From contig OX637291.1 in NCBI GenBank assembly GCA_951799445.1, positions 4,714,501 to 4,778,500 of the forward strand: 64,000 bases of DNA, given 5' to 3'. Numbering within the stretch: the first letter of the stretch is position 1; every line of letters begins with the position of its first letter. Under the pieces are notes generated by a model. The model was not told where the DNA came from. It worked only from the letters and a program-made list of their open reading frames with translations, and searched no databases. Shown piece after piece: positions 46,926-59,456 of the stretch. The position numbers and the translations under genes are program-made. Source of the stretch: Pseudisothecium myosuroides (Eukaryota; Streptophyta; Bryopsida; Hypnales; Lembophyllaceae).

Positions 46926-47716
46926 AGCTATTATATTACGTCCAAATGAAGTCTAAAATTCAACTTTGAACACAATTCTTGCGTTCCTAGTTACATCTCA
47001 AATTCTTAAGAACTTTAAATCAATATTTCGTCATTATTGAAACAACATGACAAACACAAAGTAGCCATTAAGGTTGTCTCAGCAATGTCCCAAGTTATAT
47101 CGAATCAATGTTGTAAATCAAAGGTATTGTTTCAATAATTCAAATATGGTGGTGTAGGAATATTGAATCAACAATTATTCGAAGGTATGTTTCAACATTT
47201 TCAATATGGTGGAGTAGAATATTGAATCAACAATTATTCATGGTTGGATTCTTTGAAATCATATTCTACAAGGGTTTCTCAAGACTTCAAAATAAAAAAA
47301 ATAATCACTTCATTGTGTGCTTGTAAGTGCTTGTTCTATTTTAATCGATTCATGCTTTCAAGTTGAAATGTTTAAATTTTAGTTCAAGAAAGTTGTCAAA
47401 TTTTAATTTTTTGCAGTAAAATTGCTCTCAACTTCTATAACAGAGAGCTCTTTGGGGTTTTAATGGAGGAATGACACCCTTTTATAATTCATACCTTTCA
47501 ATCCATGTTGATATTCTACATCAAAACAACATTGGGATTTTGAAAATGTTGGTGGATATCTTATGCCAATTGTTTAGCCTTTCATGTATTGCAAGCACTT
47601 GTTGATAGATTTATGATGATAAAAGAAACTTGTCAATATCCAAAATTCCAATTACCTAAGAATGCAAAAGGAGACTATTCCTCTCTCAAGCTAATTATAT
47701 TGGGTTTGAATATTGG

Positions 47717-47758
47717 AATGTGATGCAAATACTTATTTATTTATTTATTTATTTATTT
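47717..47758. repeat. TTTA microsatellite
   Basis: About nine consecutive ATTT/TTTA units in the interior of the 5.7-kb element. Confidence 0.8.
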
Positions 47759-48204
47759 ACTAGATTTGTATGAAGATGGTATTGTACATACAATAACCCT
47801 TTGGTTTAGTAGGACGTCAAAGCATGTCGGAGCTCTTATCACATAGAGGGTATCTTATAAGAAATGTAACTTCTTATGAGAAGGTATGAATTATGTATTA
47901 ATTTCAAATTTAATTGTCTATTGATGACATGTTGTTAAAAAAATTTAACTTTTTTTATACATTTAACCATTAGGTAAACATGATAAAATATTCCATTAGT
48001 ATTTCAAATAGCATTAGACTGATTTTTAGTTGTAAAATTACTTTGAAAAAGTATAATAATGCACCAAATGTTGAAATAACAATGAAACAAGGAGGGAGGA
48101 AAATTTGAGATGTAACTCTGAACGGCTTCATTTTCTGTAAACAAAATTGAAAAGTGTTGAATATAATACAATGTTAGTGGTGGAAAATTTGCAAAGAGGG
48201 GTTG

Positions 48205-49490
48205 TGTCACGCCCCTATCTCCCCTTGGAGTGCCCAAAGTATCTTGGTGAGCAAGGAGGACCTTGGGGTGACTCCCCAAGCCTTGCAATAGACTAAAAAG
48301 GGAGTTTTGTGAGACTCCCGATCAAACAGGGCGCAATAGCGCCCTGGATTTGTAAGATGTGGTGGAATGTCTTACATGCTTGGAAAGCCCTTGAAAATAC
48401 GCGTCCAACCATCCTTAGAACGCGTGATTTAGAGTTGTGAGCTAGAAGTTATAGACGTTCAAAGTTGATTATGTTCCGGTGGCGACCGGGACACTTAAGG
48501 GCTAGGAGTGAGAGTTTTCAATGATTCGCTCAAGAAAGTATGGCATATAGCATATCATTGGAAAGCTATGAACACAAGGAAGCTAGAATGACTAGCATTA
48601 CGAGGTTCTAAGCTATGAGCCAAAAGTTATGGCCAAGAGAAGGGCCGTGGTGAAGGCGTGACGCCTCCCCCGGTGAACCCGAATCTTTGGAAGGCCATAA
48701 CTTTGTGAGATCTTGTTCAAATGGGACGAGTGAAGAGTCCATTGGCATCTACTCGTCGCGTTGATATCTAAAATGGGCTTGCATGTGGTGTTTGGAGCTC
48801 TGACCGCAAAGTTACGCCGTTTGGAAGTTCGGGAGTCCAAACGGTGATGAAACTTGGCCATTTCGGGTTGGAAATGGGTGGTCTTCCAAAACTCAAGTGG
48901 GTTTGAGGTGTACTTTCGACCCACAAGGGGGGGTCTGTCGAATGCCATAGAAAGTACTATAGGAAGGGTTGGTCTCCCTCCTCACTCCCTCTTGGAGCCT
49001 TGGTGAGTCCCGGTGAACTCAAGGTTGGTGATGTGACTTCACCACCGGTCCAAGGCACCATGGGACACTTGTGTGTGTGTCCCGGGGCACCGATTGGGTG
49101 GAGTCTCGCTCCTTGCTAGGCCACACTCGATGTGTCCCGAGTTGTGAGTCCCGGTTAGCTATGTTGGAAAAGTAGCAAATGCAAGATGGGCTAGTATGGA
49201 GTGGGGTGACACTCAAGGGCGGTTAGGACTGTGGTGAGTAGTGCCACCATGAGTCCTTATACATTGAGATGGAAGTTCCGCCCCATGTTACCAAGTGACA
49301 TGCCGGGTGCCACGAATGGAGTGCGTGTTAGTAGTCTCGGTGATTGAGACTTAACAAAATGAGTTGGAAATGAAGACTAACTCTGTATGTGCTTGGCATG
49401 TGCAGTGTTAGGGAGTTTGTGACCCAAGTGAAGTTGTGAAGGTTTGCTAAAGATAGTTTGGTACTGTGAAGTGTCATTTGGATTGCAACA
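48205..49490. mobile_element. Probable solo LTR inside the 5.7-kb element
   Basis: The block starts TGTCACGCCCCTATCT and ends GATTGCAACA, giving TG...CA borders. Flanking pentamers are GGTTG (48200-48204) and GGTTA (49491-49495), a 5-bp duplication with one change. At 1,286 bp it is distinctly GC-richer than its surroundings. No internal retrotransposon genes or second LTR are present, so solo LTR is the best reading. Confidence 0.45.
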
Positions 49491-51138
49491 GGTTAGAAGG
49501 GACATGTTTATAGAACTGAACACCATTGTCCTCGGTTATTTTCTTCAAAAGTACTCAATCCTATGTAATTTTAGAGCTCATCATTGCTTATGTTTTGAAT
49601 TTTTTTAAATTTAATTAGTTTTAAAATTTCATTTATTTTTTCTAAACTTATTGCAAATTAAATGGAATTTATTCCCCAAATGCCAAAAGTCAATTCAAAC
49701 CAGACCTATATGTGCTATTCATAGTATATAACATTGTACAACCTTTTTGACATTCTTACTTTATTTGGTGTTTGTTGAAGAAGAATAATGACGAAATTGG
49801 AAATTACTCTTTTTAGTCTAATAAGTTTGTTCCAAGGGAAACGGTCAAGTAGGAAAATCTATGCTGATAAATTCAAATCCAGAAATAAGTAACACAATTC
49901 CAATACACAAAATCATTTATTTTTCTTGACTTGACCGAGACATTTAATTAAATTCAAAATTATATCCACATTCCCAACTTGGAACTCATTAGTCACACTA
50001 CAACGACATTATACATCCCGATTGAAATTCAACACTTGCAATTTTATAGTTTTATAAAACTTCCACATCTTACCGGTTCACACAAATTTCTCTCCTACAC
50101 ATCTACACTTCCAACTTGACACTAGTTTGGCACACCTTCGTATAACTGCAAACTTAGTTCAACTCCACTCCATCCCAACTGGGACATAACTGCAAATTCT
50201 ACTCACTTCCTGGATCACCCTCGTGATACTGCAGGACTAACACTCTAACACACCCCAAGCACCAACTTGGAACACACAAATAAGAAAACTACACAGCTTG
50301 ACTAGCTGGGACTCGCACTGGACTTCTTCGACAGTGGGTACAGAAAAATGGAATCAAAATCAACCTAATAGGAAAGACAGAAGCGGCGGTTACAAAATTA
50401 AAAAAGACGACTAACTACCAACAACTACCCAAATTGGAATCACAGATTTGATTACTAACATTCATCCTACCAATATTGACAAAATTGACATACTGCAGAT
50501 TAGGATTACAATTCCACCTACTTATCCCTTTTTGACTCATCTAACTAGATACACACTTAACCTAATCCAACTTGGCAATTGACTTGACTGCATTCCTCCT
50601 TGATCCCATTAGATACCAATCAAAAGACCTAGCTGGACAACCCAAAAGACTCTAACTTGGATCAAAACAACTCACCTAAATGGCCCACTTGGACTAAAAC
50701 TTAACTAACAAACTGTCAAAATACTATAAAACATTCAAAAATTCAATCCAAAAATTGCAAAATCAATAGTCCCACTAGGAGATCTACAGTGTTCAAATTT
50801 ATGATTAGAAAATATTCATATCAAGCTTTAAATATCTTTCATGATTAGTATTTGTCAAATCAATTAAAAAACACATAACTTTTAAATACTTGAAAAGTAT
50901 AATTTTTTTCATTGCTTGAATGAAAGTTTGTTGTGGTTGACAAAACTTATGCATTACACATATATATATGAAACAAATATTTACAATGGAGGGTTGACAA
51001 TAAAAACGACACTACTTAGATTCTCATAAAGTAATTACGTGTACATGTGATTGAATATGCAATTGCACATTGTTTGTATAAAGAAACTACCAAACTCTTG
51101 TAGGATTTTAGTAGAAATCAGTACAGTACTCTAAAATC

Positions 51139-51902
51139 TCCTTAAAAAAAATTGAACTAGAAGAAGTGGGAGAAGCAAGCTAACATTTATCCCTAAAATC
51201 CGCTTGAGATTTGGAAGCCTCATGTAAGAGTTGTAAACAAATTCTAAAGGGGGTGGGGTGGGGTGGAAGGGACATTTTTTTGGACATTTTCAAACACCTC
51301 CTCTGAAATTTGTTCAAAAGTTTTAGGTGGAGTATTGAAATCTCAAACGGATTTTTGGAGATAAAAGTGTACTTGATTCCCCAACTTTTCTCGATTTGAA
51401 GTTTTTTTGAAAAATATAGTCTACTATGTCTAAATGAGGTTTGAAATTTGACTTTTATCACAATTCCTGCGTTTCCACTTAACCATGAGTGGAGGAGCTC
51501 TTTTTTGTCCTAATTCACATATCCCACATGGTTTGTTTCACCCACCACTATTCCACTAGTATAAAGAGCTTCTCTCCTCTCCTACTTCAACGCAAAATTG
51601 GCTAGAGGGTGTAAATGAATATGTGACAAGAATGAAATATGTGGCACAAGATCCACATCATTGGTTCAATTTTATTATTGAAAATCTTGTGTACTAGTTC
51701 ATTCTATTCTACTTTGTTGGAAAAATCAATTATAAACCAAAATTAAAAACAGATTGTGGGGTCCTCAGAGGGCTGTGAAGCAGCCCCCGATCTGCCCGCA
51801 TCCCAGCCCTACCCCCGAAAGAGTCTCAGTGGGACATTATGTCTAACAACCCCCCCTGTAATGACACTAAAATTTTAATTAACAGCAAGTGCGAACGTAC
51901 CC
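51139..51902 (-). repeat. Right terminal inverted repeat of the 5.7-kb element
   Basis: Inverse partner of 46164-46925 with only scattered single-base and homopolymer differences, for example in the G run near the outer end. Confidence 0.9.
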
Positions 51903-52407
51903 TTAACGTTGCCCATACTCTGCTTTTAGTGAAATTCACCTACATGAGTGATAACCCTGTAACGCCATCTCGACTCAAAGTGTCTGATGAATGACTTTGA
52001 AGGTTTATGTAGAAACAAAGAATGCACCTATTCATCCACTATTGTTGAATTATTTTTGGCTAACTTCCTTGGTGATAGGCCTATCAAAGTCAAGATTTTG
52101 ATGTTACATGTGTAAATGTTTCCTTTGAGCTAAAGGGATGTTAGCTACATGTGCAAAAAAGATTTCAACCTAAGCTCAATGGAAAACTAAATTCTCAAAC
52201 TAAATTCAATGAGAAAAATTAAGCATAGATGATGATTTTTCTCTTCTAAACCACATGGTATACAAGGTGAAGTGAAGACCAGCAAGTTGCTCAAGAACCT
52301 TTCTTCTGAAGCCCTTGATTCCAATTATGCGATGCTAATTTTTCACATTGATTACAAAGATTGGTTGTAACTTGTTATGTACTACTTTTCAGAACCATGT
52401 ACTTTAA

Positions 52408-53324
52408 CCCCTAAAGGCCCAAGGCATTTTCTGGCTCCGAAACCACTGAAAACTGCCATTTCTACTGCGATCACTCCCTAAACCCAATTTTTTTTTTTTT
52501 AGAATCTAACCGTAGGATCTTGTACTTCACTTGTCTCAAATCGTGTGGTAAAATTTCATGAAGTTTGATTGTACGGATTGGAAGATATTAGCGTTTGAAG
52601 TTGGAAAAAGAAGTTTTTTTGAACTCTGGATTGCAATTTCAGATGACTTTGACGGCCATTTGTGGATTTTTTTTGCACTACACACCATAAAGTTAAAAAA
52701 ATTTATGTTGAACATTTGAGTTGAGAGTCAGGGAAAAAAATTTCAGAATGTCAAAACTTGATTTTCACATATAAAAAAATTGTTAAGTAGAAATAGGTCC
52801 AAAATTGAACAAAACACTAAATCTTCAATAGCTCTTAGATGGAATTAAAAAACCATAATTCCAACGGTGGGATTGTTCTTGCAAACAAACTTAACCTTTT
52901 CAAAAAAAAATTTGAAAAAATTTGAAAATTGCATTCAAAAATGAATTTTATAAGTTGTTTTTTGAAGAAGACGCTTAGATTGCCCAAAAAACAAGATTGT
53001 CCATAACTTTCTCATTCTAAGTCCGAATAGAATGAATCAAAGCTTCAAATATAGACAAAAACATGATCTTTGAGAAAAAAAATCAAAAAAAAAAAAATTC
53101 AATTTTTTAAAGTTTTTTTTTTTGCCCGGCGAACTGCTTTTTTGACTTCGGGCGGCATAACTTTTTTTCCCGGGCACCGATTGAAAAAAAAATTATATTT
53201 TTGGAAAGCTAATGTGATTTCCTATCTTCAAAAATTGTTTCAAAAAATCAGGTCGAAATTTCAGGTTGCACGAGCCTGCCTGAAATCCCAAGTGTCCCCT
53301 GAGGGGACTTTGGGCCTTTAGGGG
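52408..53324. mobile_element. TTAA-flanked element, long subfamily (copy E, intact ends)
   Basis: It starts CCCCTAAAGGCCCAAGGCA and ends TTTGGGCCTTTAGGGG, with perfect TTAA on both sides (52404-52407 and 53325-53328). It is 917 bp and non-coding. This copy has the best preserved termini of the long subfamily and is a good reference for it. Confidence 0.8.
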
Positions 53325-53610
53325 TTAAACACAAGTGTTTATGTTTTTGACCTCTTACTTTAAATTAATGCCATAAAAGTGTTATCATGTCATGTGTGCT
53401 CTTGACTTGTTTCCGCTTGTATTCCTAAGGAATAATCATTAGTACCAATACTTCATGGGCTGAAATAATTTAGTGTTAATTTTGTATTAGTTTCAACACA
53501 GTTTACGTTAGCTTTAATACAGATTCAACACAATAACATTTCAACCCCATGGTGGATTTGTAGTAGTAATGGATGTAAAGGACCCATTACAACCACATAG
53601 TTATCAACTA

Positions 53611-54020
53611 AGATAGAAGGTTCAAGAACAGTTCAGGCATTAAGAATGGCCCCTACAAATGGCTGTGAAATGGACATGAGTTGGTTCTGAAATGGACTAC
53701 TATAGTCATTGAATGAACCAAGGAAAAAAGACTTATTAATTGCAAGAGCCAATCACTCTCTTTGCTTTCCCCATTTTTATTTAGAATTGCAAGTGAACCA
53801 TTTATGAAAGACCTAGGGTCACAAATAGGGACCTATGACCCAACTTGTTTGAAAATTCATAAGTAATTCAAAAATGCTCGGAAAAATACGAAACGACTTG
53901 GGTTAGATTCCTCATCAACTTCTCCATGTCTGAAAAATGAGCTAAAAATATTCCCATCCAAGGAAATACATGAAAAAGGCGGACCAGTCCTTAAATGGTC
54001 GGTTTATGAGCCTTCTACCT
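53611..54020 (-). mobile_element. TA-flanked MITE, AGGTAGAAGG family (copy 2, inverted)
   Basis: Ends AGATAGAAGG and CCTTCTACCT, flanked by TA (53609-53610 and 54021-54022). It is almost the exact reverse complement of 54645-55054, 624 bp away, so the two could fold into a long stem. Confidence 0.85.
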
Positions 54021-54644
54021 TAGATGAGGTTTGCAAGTTTGTCACTCAAAATTGGGACCGAATTCAATTACAACTAAAAAAATCATGAGCACTTTCATTG
54101 GTCAAGAGCTTACAACGGATCACAACCAAGACCACCAGTGAGAGCTTTCTGAATTCTTTACAGTATTTTCTTTGGCTTGTCATGTTCAAATTCAAGCTCG
54201 GAGCTTCTGCACTGTACAACTGTACGTAGCTCCACTCAGTTCTGCAAAAGCTGATGCTTTTTAAAAAAAACTAAAAACTAATGCTTGGATTCTTGGAATC
54301 ACAGAATCATGTCTCCTTGAATCACCTTGAATGTCTTTCATACACTTCCATCGTTTTCATGTTTTTAGAAAAGAAGACATAAGGATAAACAAAGAATTCC
54401 TTCCCAGACGAACTGGAATTACGAGGTAAAGACGTAAAGTCTTTGATGCTTTCTTTCCATCGTGTGTAAATAAAATAAATAAAATAATAATTCCCCCATG
54501 CTCCTGCAACAACTCTGCCCTGACCTCAGTTTGGTGACGTCCATTGTACTCACATTCAATGGCCTTCATGCCCATTGCCTTCCTACTCATTACTTTGAGC
54601 CTCTACCTCTCTACTTAGCTATTGATGAAGTATTGTTGGGTGTA

Positions 54645-55054
54645 AGGTAGAAGGCTCATAAACCGACCATTTAAGGACTGGTCCGCCTTTTTCATGTATT
54701 TCCTTGGATGGGAATATTTTTAGCTCATTTTTTAGACATGGAGAAATTGATGAGGAATCTAACCCAAGTCGTTTCATATTTTCCCGAGCATTTTTGAATT
54801 ACTTATGAATTTTCAAACAAGTTGGGTCATAGGTCCCTATTTGTGACCCTAGGTCTTTCATAAATGGTTCACTTGCAATTCTAAATAAAAATGGGGAAAG
54901 CAAAGAGAGTGATTGGCTCTTGCAATTAATAAGTCTTTTTTCCTTGGTTCATTCAATGACTATAGTAGTCCATTTCAGAACCAACTCATGTCCATTTCAC
55001 AGCCATTTGTAGGGGCCATTCTTAATGCCCGAACTGTTCTTGAACCTTCTACCT
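54645..55054 (+). mobile_element. TA-flanked MITE, AGGTAGAAGG family (copy 3)
   Basis: Ends AGGTAGAAGGC and CCTTCTACCT, flanked by TA (54643-54644 and 55055-55056). It is 410 bp, the same length as its inverted partner. The open frame at 54913-55095 is inside and not conserved as protein. Confidence 0.85.
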
Positions 55055-55470
55055 TAGAGTATTTCACACCATCTATTATAAAGCTAAGGCAATGACACTA
55101 CATGCTACTGAATGTTACGATTGCAAAGAAACAAACTAAACACCGAAGTCAAGAGCTTCCTCATAAAAGAATTATAAACTAAAAACAACTATTCAAACCA
55201 ATCACTTATAGGTCAATTCATAGATTGTGCCACTTTCATGCCTTATCTGTAGCCAAAAAACATTGATATTATCCACAAACAATCAAAACTTCTTATGAAT
55301 TGCAATGCCAAGTTCTACTAGCTTTTGAGCCTTCATCTAGCCAACTTATAACCTACTTTACAACCTTGATTTTTTGTTCATGACATCAATAATAAATAGA
55401 TAATTTTCTAAACCTTTCATATCCAAAACCAAATTAAGATTTTCACAAATAGCTCAATGAAATTATTTAA

Positions 55471-56383
55471 TCCCTTAAGTTCCTTGACTATGTTTTCCCC
55501 CAAGCACTCAAAAATTGCCTTTTCTAGTGCAAATACCAAACTTTTGAAAAAAATTAAATTTGACATACGGAATTGTAGGATCTTGTAGTATGCTAACTTC
55601 AGAACACATGGTAAAAATTTCAGAAATTTCCACCGCATGGATTACAAGATATAAGCATTCAAATTTATTGAAATCATTTTTTTTGGCCTTGCAAAAAAAA
55701 GGGCAGTTGCACTTCACAAGCTTATTTTTCTATGAAATTTTTTCCAAAATGGTGGTGCTTCATTGGAATATTTTTCCTAGACAAGTTGGCTACATGCTCA
55801 AAAATCTTCAAATCATTTGGAATTGTACCACATATAGGAAACAAATAGTAAGTAAAAGAAGTAGAGAATGATTCAAAATACAAAATTGTTAAGAATTTAG
55901 TTATGGAATTGAAAAATGTCAATCCCAATGGTTGTAATGTTGTTATAAACAATCTACATCATCTGATTTTATTTTCTTCAAAAAATATTGAAAATTGAGT
56001 TCTTCAAGGTTTATTTTAGAATAGAGAATCCAATCAAACCGCAAACAAAAACTCCTCATAACTTTTAATTCATTGATTGAGATAGAATGATTCAAAGCTT
56101 TTCACGAATATATAAATCTAGAAAATCCATTTCAAATTTTTGTTTTGGAAAAAAGTGATTTAATCTAATATGCATGGACTGCCCATTTACAAAAAAAAAT
56201 AACATATTAGGTCATTACTTTTGACTCTTATCTCCAAATGTCATGAAATTTAGTGCACATGAAAGATATTCCTCCTCCACACCTTCTATTAAAATTTCAA
56301 TCTAAAATATGCAATTTTCTAGTCACAAGTACCTGTCCAAAATTGTTGTATTACTAAAAATAACAAGATGGTCCTTTAGGGAG
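55471..56383 (-). mobile_element. TTAA-flanked element, decayed, inverted (copy J)
   Basis: The left end is TTAA then TCCCTTAAGTTCCTTG; the right end is GGTCCTTTAGGGAG then TAAA. The right half is the reverse complement of the left part of copy B (TGACTCTTATCTCCAAATGT against its counterpart), which fixes the orientation. Both ends carry substitutions. Confidence 0.55.
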
Positions 56384-56467
56384 TAAAACATTGTCAAATG
56401 TCCTAAATAAATTTAGGTGGACAATTTTCAATTGTAAAGCTAATTTTTTTTTATAAAGCTTTGTTAA

Positions 56468-56734
56468 CCCCTAAAAGACTAGCTTGCTATTTTTAGCAAC
56501 ATAGCAATTTTGGGCAGGTATCTATGACTAGAAATTTGCATATTTTATGCTGAAATTTTAATATTAGGTGTGGACAAGGAATATCTTTCATAAGCACTAA
56601 ATTTCATGACATTTGGAAACAAGAGTCAAAAGTTATGGTCTTATATGTTGTTTATTTCTCAACTTGGATAGTCTGAGCAAATTAGAAAAAATCATTCTTT
56701 TCAAAAACAAAAATTTGAAACTAATTTTCTAAAT

Positions 56735-56765
<31 letters not shown>

Positions 56766-57148
56766 GCTTTGATACATTCCATTTAGATCAATTAATCAAA
56801 AGTTATGAGGAGTCTTTTAAGCATGTAGCCAACTTGAAGATTTTTAAGCATGTAGCCAATTTGTTTAGAAAAAAGAATTCAAAGACGCACCACCATGATT
56901 TTGGACATTTTTTCATAGAAAAGTGAGCTTGTGAAGTGTAGTTGCCTTATTTTTGTGGGTCAAAAAAAGAATTTTTGCCAATTCAAACGTTAATATCTTC
57001 TAATCCACATCTTCTAAAACTAGCATACTATAAGATCCTACGGCTACATGTGTCCAAAAATGTTTAAAAAGAAATAAATTGGTATTTGTAGTGGAAATGG
57101 CAGGTTTTGATCGTTTTTGGTGAAAATATAGTCAAGGAACTTTAGAAG
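56468..57148 (+). mobile_element. TTAA-flanked element, decayed (copy F)
   Basis: It starts CCCCTAAAAGACTAGC after TTAA (56464-56467) and ends GGAACTTTAGAAG before TTAT. The 681-bp interior starts like copy B (GCAATTTTGGGCAGGT). A TA-dinucleotide microsatellite of about 25 bp lies at 56,737. Confidence 0.6.
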
Positions 57149-57152
57149 TTAT

Positions 57153-58206
57153 TTAGTCATGTTTGAGAACATTGTCTACAACTCCATCTTACTAATAGTA
57201 GATGTCAATGTTGACTTGAATACTATTCGTCACTTTCTCATTTACCAATAAATACTACTACTTAGACAAAGCACACTTGGATAAAGTTAGCTTTTGATTG
57301 TTGATTGTGAAGATAGATCTACTCTCCAATTTGAGCAAACTTTTGTGTATAAAAATTAGCTTGAAAAGATAGAAAAAATTTAGAATTCTACAAGGAAGTA
57401 TGCAATTTGCAAGAAGAGAGTTGTAATTGTTGGCTGGCAAAATTTCAAGAAGAAGCTTGTAGAAAATCCAAGAAAACAAAATTTTCAACACTCTAAAAAA
57501 TATTTTAAACAATAGTCTATCAATGAATTTCTAATTGCTTTCAACTAGACAACTAGGCAAAGCTACTCCCTTTAAGTAGATTCACCCTACTCATATAGAA
57601 ATGAAAACATCATAAAAATCAACAAAGGCAAATTGAATAACTTGAAATTTCATTTTTAAGTCCGACACAATATGGCCTTTTCTAACATTTACATAATTCA
57701 CTCAAGTCATTTTCTAAGCCAACATACTCTCATCTTTACACCCTCTAATTTTTTTTGATTTGAAACAAATCAATATATTCCATTGACAAACAAAAAGAGT
57801 CAGAGGCCCCTACTACATAATTTCGGCAAGGACTCTTGTAAGGTTACTACACATAATTTCAACCTCTTTCTAAAATCAGTCAACAACTACAAATTCTTGC
57901 TTAAAATATAATCCAACTATTCAAGAGAGTCTATGGTCGATTTTAGAAACATTTATTTTCAGCACTTTGAAAATTTGAAGTGTATTTCTACAACGTCTTA
58001 AAAATGCATTTTAAAAGAATCTAAAATCCCGTTTAGACTATCAACAAGACCCCACAAAAAATTTCAATATAATAATAAGAACCATGTTGAATTGCTTAAA
58101 ACATCGCCACTAAGCCTTGCCAATAGCCTTGATGACGCCACTCTACGCTTAATTGCTACGCTTGTCCAGAAAACCCCGGGCTCTACACCAAAATACCTTC
58201 ATGGTA
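57153..58206. other. AT-rich stretch without supported genes
   Basis: Only short, low-complexity frames occur here. No domain, RNA gene or element end was recognised. Confidence 0.4.
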
Positions 58207-58209
58207 TAA

Positions 58210-58395
58210 CACTAGAAGAAAACTGCGTTGGAAATCGCAGTTTTGCGTGGGCTGAAATTTGTTGAAGCCCACGTTTCCAACGCAGAAATTTGTGTTAAAA
58301 TGCGTTTTAACACAAATTTCTGCGTTGGAAACGTGGGCTTCAACAAATTTCAGCCCAAGCAAAACTGCGATTTCCAACGCAGTTTTCTTCTAGTG
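58210..58395. mobile_element. Near-perfect 186-bp CACTA-like hairpin MITE
   Basis: The element starts CACTAGAAGAAAACTGCGTT and ends with its inverse ACGCAGTTTTCTTCTAGTG. TAA lies on both sides (58207-58209 and 58396-58398), the 3-bp duplication typical of CACTA elements, whose plant termini are usually CACTACAAGAAAA. The two arms of about 90 bases pair almost perfectly around a TGCG centre. The minus-strand frame here is a consequence of the palindrome. Confidence 0.85.
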
Positions 58396-58569
58396 TAAGT
58401 TGTGTTGTTCCTCTCATCACTCCTACATTTGCTTGGCAACGGAGGTCCTTTATGGAGGGCAGTTTTACACTCACGCTAACTTGGTTAACTTTGAGTATGG
58501 TCTCAGTGGAAGATGTGGAGTCCAGTGAAAGTGTGAAAAGAAGGGAAAGAACTTTAGCAAGGGCTTTAA

Positions 58570-59452
58570 CCCCAAAAGTTCCAAGGCCTTCTTTCTATCA
58601 AAAAACACTCAAAACTGCCATTTCTATTGCAAAGGGTAAAAAGCTTTGAAATTTGTTTTCTTTGCATATCTAATTACAGGATCTTGCAATAGACTAGTAT
58701 ATTAATGTGTGGAAGAAATTTCAAAAATTTTGACCACATAGATTGCAAGATATTTGCTTTTAAAGTGAAGAAAAAAAATATTTACACCTTGCCTAACTAG
58801 ATTTTTTGACTTTGAACCATCTTAACTTAAAACTTTTGTAAAAATAATTTTGAACTTTGAATTTTTTATATTGAAGGTTTGAATTGAAAGTCTAGGAATT
58901 TTTTTCAAAATCAAATATTTCATTTTCATTCATTAAAAATTTGTTAAATAGAAGTGGGTTCAAGATTGAAGGAAAATCTAAATTGTTAATAGCTCTAAGA
59001 TGGAATTGGAACTAATTTCAATAGTGAGATTGTTTTGGCAAGAGACCTTAACCTTGCAAATTTTTTTTGTGAAAATTGAGTTTAGAAATGAATCCTACAA
59101 GTTAGTTTTTCAAGAAGATGCTTTGATTGCCTAAAAAAAATATTTTTTATAACTTTCACATAACAATTCCAAATGGATTGAATTAAAGCTTTCCATATAG
59201 ATAAAATTACAATCTATGGAAAAAAAAAATTTAATTTTCTTGAGGGGGGGTTCTACCCACCGCACCTAAGAAAGGGACTTGTGCCATAACTTATGCTTCT
59301 AAGTACCGATTGAAATGAAATTATATTTGCAAAATGTTAATGTATTTTTCTATCTCTGCAAAAAGTTTCAAAAAATCATGTTGAATATTGAGAACATAGG
59401 AGCCTACCTAAAATCTATCTTGTCTCTCAAGGGGACAATGGGACTTTAGAAG
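58570..59452 (+). mobile_element. TTAA-flanked element (copy G)
   Basis: It starts CCCCAAAAGTTCCAAGGCC after TTAA (58566-58569) and ends GGGACTTTAGAAG before TTAA (59453-59456). The 883-bp interior shares TAGGATCTTGCA-like and AATGAATCCTACAAGTTA-like segments with copies D and E. Non-coding. Confidence 0.65.
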
Positions 59453-59456
59453 TTAA

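Larger units (their letters stand above)
46164..51902. mobile_element. 5.7-kb element with ~760-bp terminal inverted repeats (PIF/Harbinger-like ends)
   Basis: The outer ends read GGGTACGTTCGCACTTGCTG and its exact inverse, with TTA directly outside both (46161-46163 and 51903-51905). A 3-bp TTA duplication and GGG-starting ends fit PIF/Harbinger. The inverted arms, 46164-46925 and 51139-51902, are nearly identical, so the insertion is young or the arms are homogenised. No transposase was seen. The 4.2-kb interior is AT-rich with a GC-richer block at 48205-49490 that looks like a later LTR insertion. Confidence 0.85.

Noticed and set aside
46603..51461. A pair of nearly identical 93-codon frames on opposite strands (46603-46884 and 51180-51461)
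   Set aside because: Both lie in the terminal inverted repeats of the 5.7-kb element; protein identity follows from DNA identity and no domain is visible.
58183..58377. 64-codon minus-strand frame
   Set aside because: It is the translation of the 186-bp palindrome.
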